DNA of 40,164 bases from positions 1-40,164 of the forward strand of contig QZKB01000097.1 of the NCBI GenBank assembly GCA_003599415.1. The letters are read 5' to 3'. The stretch comes from Ignavibacteriales bacterium (GTDB lineage: Bacteria > Bacteroidota > Ignavibacteria > Ignavibacteriales > SURF-24). The notes beneath the pieces were generated by a model, which was given only the letters and a program-made list of their open reading frames with translations, ran no database searches and was not told where the DNA came from. Below are positions 1 to 9,190 of the stretch, one piece after another. The position numbers and the translations under genes are program-made. Every line of letters starts with the position of its first letter. Positions within the stretch are counted from its first letter, which is position 1.

Positions 1-13
1 TATAATACTTTCG

Positions 14-2038
14 TCAGGGAGTATCAACAATCTGAACAAGCCCTTTGGCCAGCCCGAATTTGTCGATAGCATCGCTTTGGAATTTCTCCGCCGCAATTTC
101 CCATGAAGTATTAAAAGTTGTTAATGAAGTCGGTTCAATTGGCAACCATACTTCGTCTTTATTTTCATTATTTTGTCTTAAGAAATATTTCCTGTCGTTG
201 GAAGTAATAAGGCGTGCCTGCTCTGCAGATAATCCCGAATTAAAAAGAAGACTAACATGGCTTATACCTGAATCGGATTTATAATCAACGTATGCGGCCT
301 GGATACCAATGCTTTCAAAAAGACTGGAGAAGAGCACGCTCAGGTCTTCGCAGTCTCCGCCTTTTAACCTTAAAGTTTCCCGCGGAAATTGTACTCTGTC
401 CACAGATGCGCGTGGATCTGCCACATAAACTAAATTCTTAATTACGCTTTCGAACAATATCTTTGCCGAATAAAAACTGTTGAGTATTGCAGGAATGGTG
501 TCCAGTAAAGATTTGTTTTTTTGCAAAACTTCTTTTGCAAATTCCTGGATAAGATTAATATTGTTGTCGGCAAAATATCTAAGGTTAATAACCTTGCCGT
601 CCCAGCTGTTATAATCATTTATCAGAACAGGTTTTCTGAATTCGTCACCGGCATCGTAAGACTCTGTGTTAAGTAAAAATGTTGCCTGGCTTATCTCGGC
701 TTTTCCGCTTAAAGCGGCAACTTCATCAATTAAGGTAAAGAAAGGAACATCGGCTGTGTCATTTGGATTAATTGTTACTTGTGGCGACTGAATATATTCT
801 TTGTTAATTGCCGGGACATAACTTGAAGGTTTTACTACAATCTGCTTTGAAGTAAGATTAACTACCCTTGCAACTGCGAAAGGAGAATCCAGGTAAACAT
901 CAGAAAGCGTTGGGAATATATCCTGTGTTACTTTTACATCAATAAATTTTACCTGTTTCTCTGCCGTAGTGCTTAATGCAAAGTTTAATGCAAGAGAAGC
1001 TTTATCGTAACTGTACTTGTTGTTAATAATATTGTGAATGCCGTTGGCAGCAAAATCCTGGTAAGATCCGCTCTTCTTCCGGTCATCCGTATATTTAATA
1101 TATGATAAAGTTAAACTGAAATGCCGGTTAGAAAAATTAAGAGCGGGAATGATACCTGCAATAAATGGCTGCTGGTACTTATCGTGAATTGTCTGGAGAG
1201 AAAAGCTTAAGGTGCCATCGAATGCTTTCATGTTTAAATTTGTTCCCGCTAGCATTGAGCCGCTTGTCTCGTAAGTAAAAGAAGCGGCAAACAAATTAAC
1301 CGGATTATAGAAAGCGGTAAATCCAATTCCTTTTGCCCGTTTAAGTTGAAATGTATTATTTGTTTCATCTGATTCTTCAGGGGTAAACAGATTTATTGTT
1401 GATAAGCCAAGCGTGATATCAAAAGCCGGAGAATAACTTAAAGAAAGATCACCGCGCCAGAAGTTGTATTTCTTTGATTCTGTATCCACACTTATTAACG
1501 TTGTTGAATCTGTGAAATAAGTTCTTAGTTGATCCTGGGATATTTCCTGTGCGAAGTAACGCAAAGTAATCCCGGCAGAAAAATCAGGCATGAAGTGAAA
1601 GGAATATCCAAGACCAAATTTTTCCTCATAATGAAACCGGGACTTTAACGCCGAAGGAATTGAATCTGTATTAATAAAATGAGTTCCGGATGAAAAAGTA
1701 AAATCCTTTTGATAACCCGGAGTATATCTTGCAGAGAAAAAATGGTTGTCTATTCTTTTGGAGACAGAAAGCAAATAAATATTTCCGGCAGAATTCTGTG
1801 AAAACTCCTGCCCGTATATAACGGAAAATTCCCAATCCTTTAACCCGGAAAAATTGTCTGCAATTCCTTCAATGCTGCTGTAATTAAAACTGTTATTAAA
1901 GCGGTTAGAAACACTACCGGGTAAACTGAATTTATCCTGACAATATTTTATATCAGATAAAAGCATAGCTATTCCAATAGTTAATAGTAATCCTCTACGG
2001 AATATCCAGTTGAATATTGTGTATACTGTATGCAGCAA
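14..2038 (-). CDS. Exported beta-rich protein with C-terminal transglutaminase-like domain
   Basis: 674 residues. The N-terminus has an Arg-Arg pair followed by a hydrophobic stretch (about residues 14-28), read as a signal peptide. Residues about 45-360 are rich in alternating aromatic/polar segments like outer-membrane beta-barrel proteins of the PorV/PorQ type; this is inference from composition. Residues about 555-640 form a transglutaminase-like core: GGDCEDLS gives the likely Cys563, GISHVSLLF gives His594 and WLPIEPTS gives Glu635 in place of the usual Asp. The start is uncertain: the first codon is TTG and overlaps the upstream lipoprotein gene by 44 bp. The next in-frame ATG (1966) would remove most of the signal peptide, so I kept TTG. 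The overlap implies translational coupling with the lipoprotein. Substrate is unknown; a cell-surface peptidase or peptide-crosslinking role is possible. Confidence 0.75.
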   Translation of the reverse strand: MLHTVYTIFNWIFRRGLLLTIGIAMLLSDIKYCQDKFSLPGSVSNRFNNSFNYSSIEGIADNFSGLKDWEFSVIYGQEFSQNSAGNIYLLSVSKRIDNHFFSARYTPGYQKDFTFSSGTHFINTDSIPSALKSRFHYEEKFGLGYSFHFMPDFSAGITLRYFAQEISQDQLRTYFTDSTTLISVDTESKKYNFWRGDLSLSYSPAFDITLGLSTINLFTPEESDETNNTFQLKRAKGIGFTAFYNPVNLFAASFTYETSGSMLAGTNLNMKAFDGTLSFSLQTIHDKYQQPFIAGIIPALNFSNRHFSLTLSYIKYTDDRKKSGSYQDFAANGIHNIINNKYSYDKASLALNFALSTTAEKQVKFIDVKVTQDIFPTLSDVYLDSPFAVARVVNLTSKQIVVKPSSYVPAINKEYIQSPQVTINPNDTADVPFFTLIDEVAALSGKAEISQATFLLNTESYDAGDEFRKPVLINDYNSWDGKVINLRYFADNNINLIQEFAKEVLQKNKSLLDTIPAILNSFYSAKILFESVIKNLVYVADPRASVDRVQFPRETLRLKGGDCEDLSVLFSSLFESIGIQAAYVDYKSDSGISHVSLLFNSGLSAEQARLITSNDRKYFLRQNNENKDEVWLPIEPTSLTTFNTSWEIAAEKFQSDAIDKFGLAKGLVQIVDTP

Positions 2039-2909
2039 TAAAATTATCTTTTAGTGTATTATCCTGGTTAGTATCAACTTCCTTTTTACGGATGAAAGTA
2101 AAAACGATTTTGTCCAATTCTTCAAACGGGAAATTCTTTAACAGATAGGAAGGAATAGTTAAAGAACCATTATCCTGAACGCTTAGTTTATAGTAAGGAG
2201 AAACCGGAGAAGCTCGCTGCGCCTTTTTAATACCGCCAATTATTATATCAACAGTTCCTGTCCCGGTCCCATTCCAGCTTAGCATAAACAGATTATCCTC
2301 ATCCACTAAATTATCTGTTGTTTTAACCGCTCCTGTTATTTCATTTGGTGTAGGTATTTGAAAATGAGCAAGCGTGCTTCCCAACAGTTTCAGTTTAACA
2401 TCTATTGAAGAATTGAAATTGAAATCGAAATCGTCTCCTTTATTATTCCGTCTGTAAAGTAAATGATACTTACCGATAACACTATCCTTTGCTGCACCGT
2501 TCATTAATAATCTTATTGATAGGTCAACTTCCCTTGCAAGCCGGTTCTCAAAATAAACACTGCCTATCTTTCTCGTCCTGAAACAAATAGTCTTGCCATT
2601 TGGAGTTGTTATGGGTAAAGTTTTATCAAAAAATAACGCACGTGCAAGTGTGGATTTAGCAGTTAAATTATTGCTTGTAGTCTTTACAGAACTTATCGTA
2701 ACAATGGATGAATAATCCTGCTTTGCTAATGTTACTCCGGTTGTATCATAACCATTGCTGTAATCATATGTGCCCGGTTCCATAGGAACAACTTCAATCT
2801 CAAGATCGGTTGATTCAATGTTAACCAATTCTGTCGGAGCCGGTTTCTCACATGAGAAAAAAGCCAAAGCCAGGATAAGAAGGACGATATTTGTAATTCT
2901 GTTTTTCAT
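1995..2909 (-). CDS. Hypothetical lipoprotein
   Basis: 304 residues. A short basic N-terminus (MKNR) leads to a hydrophobic stretch and a lipobox ending at Cys20 (LAFFSC), followed by EKPAPTE, so it should be a lipidated envelope protein processed by signal peptidase II. The rest is beta-rich with no motif I recognise; the segment around residues 95-200 looks like a compact beta domain. It starts 98 bp after the upstream cargo gene, beyond a terminator hairpin, so it probably has its own promoter. No obvious Shine-Dalgarno sequence precedes the ATG. Its 3' end overlaps the next gene by 44 bp, so the two probably act together. Confidence 0.8.
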   Translation of the reverse strand: MKNRITNIVLLILALAFFSCEKPAPTELVNIESTDLEIEVVPMEPGTYDYSNGYDTTGVTLAKQDYSSIVTISSVKTTSNNLTAKSTLARALFFDKTLPITTPNGKTICFRTRKIGSVYFENRLAREVDLSIRLLMNGAAKDSVIGKYHLLYRRNNKGDDFDFNFNSSIDVKLKLLGSTLAHFQIPTPNEITGAVKTTDNLVDEDNLFMLSWNGTGTGTVDIIIGGIKKAQRASPVSPYYKLSVQDNGSLTIPSYLLKNFPFEELDKIVFTFIRKKEVDTNQDNTLKDNFIAAYSIHNIQLDIP

Positions 2910-2954
2910 TTAATATGAATTTAACTATGCTAAATTTATTATACAACAAAGAGA

Positions 2955-2980
2955 CTGTCTTTGTTATCGGTCAAAGACAG
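2955..2980 (-). terminator. Rho-independent terminator after the T9SS cargo gene
   Basis: Read on the minus strand, CTGTCTTTG, an 8-nt loop and CAAAGACAG form a perfect 9-bp stem starting 27 bp after the stop at 3008. It is followed by a T-rich run (TCTCTTTGTTGT). This separates the 3008-5846 unit from the 14-2909 unit. Confidence 0.65.
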
Positions 2981-3007
2981 CCCTTTGCCGTATTATGAGT
3001 CTGGAGG

Positions 3008-4864
3008 TCACTTGATTAACGTCATTTTGTGTGTTATCAGTTTGTTGCCTGCGGATAACGTATAGAAATAGATTCCGCTGTTCAATGCAGTTCCGTTAAA
3101 GTTTATATAATAACTTCCTGCTTCCATCATCTTGTTTACAAGTGTTGCAACTTCCTGTCCAATTACATTATAAACCTTAAGAGATACAAATCCTGTTTGA
3201 GGAATCTGGAATTTAATAATTGTACTCGGATTAAAAGGATTGGGATAGTTTTGAGATAATCCATAACTATCTATCCTTTCTTCGGCTTTATCAACACGGG
3301 TTGTGCTTAATGGAGAAGCAGTTAAAGAAACAGACTTAGAAAGATTTGAGTTGTAGTCAATTGTAACGTTCTCAACCATACTTCCGGTGTAATTAAATTT
3401 ATCCGTTATAACAGTATAATTACCTGCCGCTACGTTATCAATTTTAAAGCTACCGGTTATATCAGTATTTGCAAAGGCAACTATATTAAGATTTTCATCG
3501 ACAAGTAAAATTAATGCACCGCTTACTTCAACATTAGCATTCGTAACTACTCGTCCTCTAATCGTTCCATAACCGCTGTCCGGTATAGGCGAAACGTTTA
3601 CATTAATATTTTCAACAATGGATGTCTCCGTGACAACAATTGAATCTGCTTCGCGCCATTTTACTGTCTGCACACCATCGTATCTGAAGAAAGTAGGCAG
3701 GAATCCGTACTCCGGAATAGTAAGAAAAATATAATTACCCGGGTTTAGATTTGTAAAGTTATAATTACCGAGCGAATCGGTAAGCATTGTTCGTTTAGTC
3801 TTATGATGATTCTCGTCCTTCAACCTAAACAATGTTACCGTTGCTACAACAGGCTTTCCATCTAAGTCTGTTATCTTTCCGGAAATTGAATTATTGTAAA
3901 CAGGTCTTTGTGCAAGTACAAAATTTATATCAGTTATGTCTCCGGTTATTAAAATTTTATCTGCTTCGGAAAATTCAAGCTTATCGTTATAAAACTCCGG
4001 CAGAAAACCTTTATCTGACGGACGCGCATAAACAACAACCGAATCACCATATTTTACATGAATGTTATAAGTGCCGGCAGAATCCGTTTTATTGACGGAA
4101 ATATTTCTTATGAATCCGTTGTGGTTTAATATAACTGCCGATACAAAAGCGTTTAAAGGATTACCGTTTTCATCCGTAACCTTACCGCTCAGATTAAAAT
4201 TCGCCCGTAATCCAATTGGCCTTAGGGCAGCATTAATTGTTGTTGATGAATTTTCCATAAGCTCTACTTTCGTTGCGTTAAATATTGATGGGGCATTATT
4301 ATAGAATTCGGTCCAATGCTCCGGTGATTTAAAGTGAACGAAATAATTCTCCGGGGCAACGTTAGCAGAGAAGTAACCGTTTGAGTCAACCTGTATAGGT
4401 TGATAATGCCAGCCGAATGAAGGAATTAAGTTTACTCTGCCACCGTTTAAAGGTAAGCCAGTTACCTCATCTGTTAACGTGCCGGAAATATTAGCATTCC
4501 TAAGTGTGTCAACAATTGTAATTTCGATGCTGTCAGAGGATGAACTTTCTAAGTTCAAATCAATACCCGTCACATAATAGCAATAAGTCTCACCCCACAT
4601 CACCATTTTATCCTTAAAAGAATTGTGGTCAACAAGCATTGGCAATTTGATAAACGGGTTAGTGTCTGATAGAATACCTTCCTTTTTATAGATAGCAAAT
4701 CTAACGGAGGCGGAAGTTTCTTCATCCCAAGTTAACAGAACATATTTCATCCCATTCCAGCTTTTTATCTCAGCCTTTAAGCCGGTTGGTGCTTCCGGTT
4801 GAGAATACAGGATGCCGCTTAACAATAAAAGAATAATTATTAGTAGAGAGTTAGATCTTTTCAT
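3008..4864 (-). CDS. Secreted T9SS cargo protein with FN3 and carboxypeptidase-regulatory-like repeats
   Basis: 618 residues. A Sec signal peptide covers about residues 1-21 (hydrophobic LLIIILLLLSGILYSQ). A fibronectin type III-like domain (about 22-116, starting PEAPTGLKAE) comes next. Four carboxypeptidase-regulatory-like beta domains follow, beginning near 126 (ISGTLTDEVTG), 226 (LSGKVTDENG), 328 (ISGKITDLDG) and 433 (IRGRVVTN). The C-terminal ~85 residues are a type IX secretion sorting domain with YGLSQNYPNPFNPST, KVYNVIGQEVATL and GIYFYTL. The protein should therefore cross the outer membrane by T9SS and be anchored or released at the surface. No catalytic domain is visible, so adhesion or a structural role is likely. 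GGAGGAATAA just before the ATG fixes the start. It lies 40 bp downstream of the lipoprotein at 4905. Confidence 0.92.
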   Translation of the reverse strand: MKRSNSLLIIILLLLSGILYSQPEAPTGLKAEIKSWNGMKYVLLTWDEETSASVRFAIYKKEGILSDTNPFIKLPMLVDHNSFKDKMVMWGETYCYYVTGIDLNLESSSSDSIEITIVDTLRNANISGTLTDEVTGLPLNGGRVNLIPSFGWHYQPIQVDSNGYFSANVAPENYFVHFKSPEHWTEFYNNAPSIFNATKVELMENSSTTINAALRPIGLRANFNLSGKVTDENGNPLNAFVSAVILNHNGFIRNISVNKTDSAGTYNIHVKYGDSVVVYARPSDKGFLPEFYNDKLEFSEADKILITGDITDINFVLAQRPVYNNSISGKITDLDGKPVVATVTLFRLKDENHHKTKRTMLTDSLGNYNFTNLNPGNYIFLTIPEYGFLPTFFRYDGVQTVKWREADSIVVTETSIVENINVNVSPIPDSGYGTIRGRVVTNANVEVSGALILLVDENLNIVAFANTDITGSFKIDNVAAGNYTVITDKFNYTGSMVENVTIDYNSNLSKSVSLTASPLSTTRVDKAEERIDSYGLSQNYPNPFNPSTIIKFQIPQTGFVSLKVYNVIGQEVATLVNKMMEAGSYYINFNGTALNSGIYFYTLSAGNKLITHKMTLIK

Positions 4865-4904
4865 TTATTCCTCCATAATTAATTTAATTTCTTTCTTAAA
4901 TATG

Positions 4905-5846
4905 TCAACGTACAAAGTAAGGCATACCCCAGGTAGAACATTCTACGGCAGTTGAGTTATCAACAACAACCTGCTTAGGCATCGCTGTTATTATTGTATG
5001 GAAATGTCCAACCCAATTATGTGTTACAAATGACTGTTCATATACTCTTGTGTAAAACTGTCCGTCGAATGTCTGGGAAACCAGTGTAAAAATTCTCTTT
5101 GTTCTGTAAAGACCTTTCTTATCCGCACCGAATGTCATTGAAACAAAATCTGTATCAGCATATGCGCTTTTTATTTCAACGCGAACCGAAGTTGCTTCAC
5201 CTTTATTTATGTTTGGTAGCATCTTAAATTTTCCCGGATTCCTGTAAAGAAAATATTCTGTGGGATTGGTAATCTCAAGTGTGTCGCCATTTCCCAGTGT
5301 AAGCGAAAGTTTTGTTATGTTCACGTTCGAATTTAATGTTCCGCCGACAGGCAAAGAAATTGCTGCTATCTTCCAGTTATCAATTTCAAGTTTTGTGTTA
5401 CCTATCTTTGTGAAGATTATTCTGCGGGTAATAGTTGTTGAGTATACCTTTTTAAAAACAGAATCGACTTCAAGTTTTAAAGGATCAAACGATGCGGCAA
5501 TAAATAATGTTCCACTGTAGGTTTTTGTTAATGTGCCAACAGCGCTGTCACCGTAAATCTGTATATCAAGGTTTTTGCTTACAACAGTCATCTTACTGCC
5601 GACCTTAATCGGAAAGATTTCTATATTTGATTTACCGAGCACATAACTCATCGCTTCGTCTTCATTATAGTTTGGTTCAAACGAATTTAGAGATTCATCG
5701 TTATCTGCTAATTTTGCCATTGCCTGCTTAGAAGTTAGATTTTCCTGACTTTCAACAACAGCTTCATCGGTACAACCAATTAACCATATAATTGAAATGA
5801 GTGCGAATAAAAGTGAACTTAGTTTTTTCATATTTAATTTTTCCAT
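4905..5846 (-). CDS. Hypothetical lipoprotein
   Basis: 313 residues. The signal sequence (KKLSSLLFALISIIWLIGC) ends in a lipobox with Cys25, followed by TDEAVVES, so it is predicted to be lipid-anchored. The mature part is beta-rich and matches no family I recognise. The start at 5846 (MEKLNMKK) is supported by AGGAGA five bases upstream; the inner Met6 lacks such a site. It is first in a two-gene unit with the T9SS cargo gene 40 bp downstream, which suggests a shared surface function. Confidence 0.8.
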   Translation of the reverse strand: MEKLNMKKLSSLLFALISIIWLIGCTDEAVVESQENLTSKQAMAKLADNDESLNSFEPNYNEDEAMSYVLGKSNIEIFPIKVGSKMTVVSKNLDIQIYGDSAVGTLTKTYSGTLFIAASFDPLKLEVDSVFKKVYSTTITRRIIFTKIGNTKLEIDNWKIAAISLPVGGTLNSNVNITKLSLTLGNGDTLEITNPTEYFLYRNPGKFKMLPNINKGEATSVRVEIKSAYADTDFVSMTFGADKKGLYRTKRIFTLVSQTFDGQFYTRVYEQSFVTHNWVGHFHTIITAMPKQVVVDNSTAVECSTWGMPYFVR

Positions 5847-6159
5847 CTTGATCTCCTGTTAAAATAAACTGTAATTGTGATTAAATAAGGGCGAGAATCA
5901 TACCAAATCATTTAGCATTAAAAAATTTGGATTTTGAACGGAATTGAAAATTTATCCTTGGAAGTAAATGCCGGAAAAACCATCTCAAATGCATGAGGGG
6001 TATATTTTCAGATGTTTACGAGGTCTTAATCTTAACCATTAATAATTTAAAGATGAAAGTTTTATTAGACGTTATTCTCCTTTTTCGCTATTGTAAGTCT
6101 TATAGATAATTAATGGAAAGAGCGGTAAATAATTCATATTAATAAAAAGGAAACCTGAC

Positions 6160-6313
6160 ATGAAAAACCATGTAAAGGATAATTCAAGGGAAAGCATCAA
6201 CCGGCAAAGGAACCGGAAAGGAATGCAATATTTTAAGTGCCCTTAAAGTAAAAACAAATTCGTTTGCACTTGCAGGATTTCTTCTTGCAGCAGTTTTTTA
6301 TAAGAAGCGGTGA
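6160..6313 (+). pseudogene. Small single-TM protein gene with one-base frameshift
   Basis: An ATG at 6160 follows AAAAAGGAAAC, a plausible ribosome binding site. The frame stops after 28 codons at 6246. If one G of the GGG run near 6188-6190 is dropped, the frame continues to a stop at 6311-6313 and gives a 50-residue product. That product would have a basic N-terminal half and a hydrophobic segment (SFALAGFLLAAVFY) ending in KKR. It is either a decayed small membrane protein gene, a sequencing error or chance. It is the only plus-strand candidate in the window. Confidence 0.35.
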
Positions 6314-6582
6314 ACGGTTTCGGGAATGATACCCGGCTTCATTTATAAGCATACTGTGCAGGGTTTATACTTTCTGTTACATTTGTTAAGAGAACGGGTG
6401 TATTAACAAAAGGTGAAATTGAAAGGGAAGAACCCCTATAAACAGTTAGGCGCAAATTTTAAAGTGCTTCCAGGAAAAAGATGAATTCAAAAGGGAAGAG
6501 AAAGTTCTTGAAAACGTAAGATGAAATTTAAAACTTTTGTTGGAGTTGAAGCCGTATCAGGTAATTAATGCATTAAAAATTG

Positions 6583-6616
6583 CCGGATGCTTTTACCGCA
6601 ATCAGTCAGCATCCGG
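6583..6616. terminator. Bidirectional hairpin terminator
   Basis: CCGGATGC and GCATCCGG form an 8-bp stem with an 18-nt loop. The stem is flanked by AAAAATT on the left and AATTTT on the right, so it can work on both strands. It lies about 100 bp downstream of the symporter stop (6717) and also downstream of the decayed plus-strand fragments. Confidence 0.5.
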
Positions 6617-6716
6617 TTAATTTTATTATGTAAGAGGATGGTTTTTATATCTTTCTATAATTCTTAGCGGTTTCATTCTTATTTATAAAGAACTCATTAA
6701 TTCAAATGATGATAAC

Positions 6717-8156
6717 CTAATTACTAATGTTTAATTGTTTTCTAGAAAACAAAAGCGAACCGATTACCATTCCTATTGGTGCAAGCACAAAACTTAACAA
6801 GCCTGCATGAACCGGATTTATTGCCGGAGAAAAAATTGAATAAATAGGCGGAACGGCGCTTAATATAAATGCGGCATATGCGCCGTATGTATTTGCTTTC
6901 TTCCAATAAATACCGCCGGTTAAGACAGAAATTATTCCCGCATAAGATAAAGAACCGGTTAAAGCAATTATCCTGAATACCGTATCGGTAAAATTGTAAT
7001 ATACTCCCCAGAAAAATATGAAGAGACCAATTACTATAATTCCAACACGGGTATAAGAAATTCTCTTGCTGTCCTTAATATCTTTTTTCATCAAAGGTCC
7101 AACAATATCCTGCACTAAGATTGCGCTAAATGAAAGAATATAGCTGGAGTAAGTAGACATAGAGGCTGCTAAAAATCCGATTACAATAAATCCAATCATC
7201 CAGGATGGAATAACTTGCAGCAGCATTACTGGCAGAGCGGTTTGTGTATTTTCAACCGGTCCTAAAACTGCAAGCGCAGCTATTCCCCACATTATTGGCA
7301 TACCGGATCTAAAAAACATGAAAATACTCGTAAGTCTAAACAGCTTTAATGCTGAAGTAACACTTTCCATACTTAACGTTCTTTGTACTACAGGTTGCCA
7401 GGAAGACCATCCGCTAAGATAATAAAGCGTCGTCCATATAATAAAAATAATACCGTACTTTGGAGCGTTAATAACATCAAACCCCATCGGGCCAATGTTC
7501 TTGTTAACAGATGCAATCATTCCGGAAAATCCGCCGGCATTACCAAAAGCATAAAAGGAGGTTATAATAATACCAATAAGAATAAGTACAAATTGAAAAA
7601 CATCTGTTACAACCACTGAATACATTCCGCCTATGGCAGTATAAATTATTACAAAGACAAGTAAGACGCCCATAACAACCGCCAGGCTGTTTATTGGCAG
7701 TCCTAATATTATGCAGAGAAATCGTCCCTCCACTTGCAGAAAGATTCCCATGTTTAATATGCCGGTAAGGAAAGTTAAGACGCCGGCAATAACCCGAATG
7801 TTGTTTGAATACCTGAATATAAAGTATTCAGGAACTGTTCTTATTTCCATTTCCCTTAACTTTTTAACAACAAAACCGGTTCTTCCTATTAACCACATAG
7901 TAAGAGCAGCTATTACACCTGTAATTAAGGCAACAAATCCATTCTCAAACGCTTCCTGCGAAAAGTAGACAATAGTAACAAGACCCATTTCTGTACTGCT
8001 TAATGTTGCTATTCCCCACAGTGATTTTATTTTACGGCCAGCAACAAGGAAATCGTCAATGTTTTCATCTTTGCCCCGGCTTGCCCAAATGCCAAGCACA
8101 AGACATAACAGAAGAAAACCGATTATAAGAATCCACGTGAGATAAAAACTCATCAT
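6717..8156 (-). CDS. Sodium:solute symporter family (SSS) transporter
   Basis: 479 residues and almost entirely hydrophobic, with about 12-13 membrane helices, the usual size for the SSS family. Family motifs seen include the early STEMG segment (54-58) and GGMYSVVVTDVFQF (176-189), the typical SSS stretch after TM5. It should co-transport a small organic solute with sodium across the inner membrane; the substrate cannot be told from sequence. It begins 17 bp after the oxidoreductase stop, so the two form one operon. This suggests uptake of a sugar, polyol or related compound that the oxidoreductase then uses. Translation could start at either of two adjacent ATG codons (8156 or 8153). Confidence 0.92.
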   Translation of the reverse strand: MMSFYLTWILIIGFLLLCLVLGIWASRGKDENIDDFLVAGRKIKSLWGIATLSSTEMGLVTIVYFSQEAFENGFVALITGVIAALTMWLIGRTGFVVKKLREMEIRTVPEYFIFRYSNNIRVIAGVLTFLTGILNMGIFLQVEGRFLCIILGLPINSLAVVMGVLLVFVIIYTAIGGMYSVVVTDVFQFVLILIGIIITSFYAFGNAGGFSGMIASVNKNIGPMGFDVINAPKYGIIFIIWTTLYYLSGWSSWQPVVQRTLSMESVTSALKLFRLTSIFMFFRSGMPIMWGIAALAVLGPVENTQTALPVMLLQVIPSWMIGFIVIGFLAASMSTYSSYILSFSAILVQDIVGPLMKKDIKDSKRISYTRVGIIVIGLFIFFWGVYYNFTDTVFRIIALTGSLSYAGIISVLTGGIYWKKANTYGAYAAFILSAVPPIYSIFSPAINPVHAGLLSFVLAPIGMVIGSLLFSRKQLNISN

Positions 8157-8173
8157 TTTTTCATACCGTTTAA

Positions 8174-9190
8174 TTATAAATTAATTGGTTGCTTAGTTTG
8201 TGCGGACTTTTCCAAAGCAACTATTACTTTTGTTGCTTCAAGCCCGTCTTCAGCCGTAACAAGCGGATTTTTATCATTGATTAAACAATCAATAAAATGC
8301 TGAATAGAAACTTGACCCTGCGGATTACCATCAAGATCATATTGCTCCCCAACATCAAGCATTGCAGTTCCTTCCGGTGAATATTTTTCAATCATTCTGT
8401 GATGGCTTATATCAACTTTAACAGTAGTTTTCGATCCGATGAATTCTGCTTTAAACTCGTAAACGCTTGGAGCGCTTTCTGCTATAATCCAGCAGTTCTC
8501 CATGTAAACGGTTCCCCCGTTATTTAGTTCGAGAAGAGACTGGAAATAATCGGGTGTGTCAATTCCCATTCCTTTTAAAAGGTTTGACCGGCTTACAGAA
8601 TATACCCTGTTTACCTCTGCTCCCGATACCCACCGGAGCAGATCTACCAAGTGAGTGCCTAAAAAATGTAATGAGTTAGATTGGGAAGCCCAGCTTAACA
8701 TTTTTGTCGGTACGAAAATGGTGTCATTCAATTTTATGTTTACCAGTTGTAAGTTGCCAAGCTCGCCGGAAGAGATAAGCTTTTTAACATGAATAAACGG
8801 CGTTTTCCATCTGTTACTGTAATTAACCATTAGCTTGATGCCCATTTTATCACGTAAACTTATTATTCTATTACAATCCTCTACAGTAGTTGCCATTGGT
8901 TTCTCAACCATTACATGTTTACCGGCTTCAAGTGCGGCAATTATTAATTCGGTGTGGGTAAAATCCGGTGTGGCAATGGATACTGCATCAATATCTTTAT
9001 CGCCAAGCATTTCGTTAACATTATTATATACAGATGAAATATTATATTTTGCTGCAGATTGTTTTGCCTGCTCCAAATTAAGATCGCAAATAGCAACCAG
9101 TTTAGAATTAGCTGATTGAGAGAGTGTTCGTGCGTGAACATCACCCCATCCTCCGCTGCCAATTAGCCCGAATCCAATTTCTTTTTTCAT
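8174..9190 (-). CDS. Gfo/Idh/MocA family NAD(P)-dependent oxidoreductase
   Basis: 338 residues, the normal length for the family. The N-terminal Rossmann domain begins GFGLIGSGGWGDVHA (6-20), the dinucleotide-binding loop. VEKPMA (95-100) is the conserved EKP motif whose Lys contacts cofactor and substrate. GTHLVDLLRW (178-187) carries the conserved His180 and Asp183 of the C-terminal substrate domain. Expected role: cytoplasmic oxidation or reduction of a sugar, inositol or sugar-derived alcohol. AAAGGAG eight bases before the ATG supports the start. It is the first gene of a two-gene operon with the symporter. Confidence 0.93.
   Translation of the reverse strand: MKKEIGFGLIGSGGWGDVHARTLSQSANSKLVAICDLNLEQAKQSAAKYNISSVYNNVNEMLGDKDIDAVSIATPDFTHTELIIAALEAGKHVMVEKPMATTVEDCNRIISLRDKMGIKLMVNYSNRWKTPFIHVKKLISSGELGNLQLVNIKLNDTIFVPTKMLSWASQSNSLHFLGTHLVDLLRWVSGAEVNRVYSVSRSNLLKGMGIDTPDYFQSLLELNNGGTVYMENCWIIAESAPSVYEFKAEFIGSKTTVKVDISHHRMIEKYSPEGTAMLDVGEQYDLDGNPQGQVSIQHFIDCLINDKNPLVTAEDGLEATKVIVALEKSAQTKQPINL

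Larger units (their letters stand above)
5847..6716. other. 870-bp gap with small decayed coding fragments
   Basis: No intact gene of normal size is visible. The right end holds the 3' flank of the symporter gene with a hairpin (6583-6616); the left end is the presumed promoter region of the lipoprotein gene. On the plus strand, short open stretches with protein-like composition are interrupted by stops: 6160-6313 (see separate entry), a fragment ending near 6440 (FVKRTGVLTKGEIEREEPL) and one around 6452-6528 rich in Lys/Glu. These look like remains of one or more decayed plus-strand genes. Confidence 0.45.
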
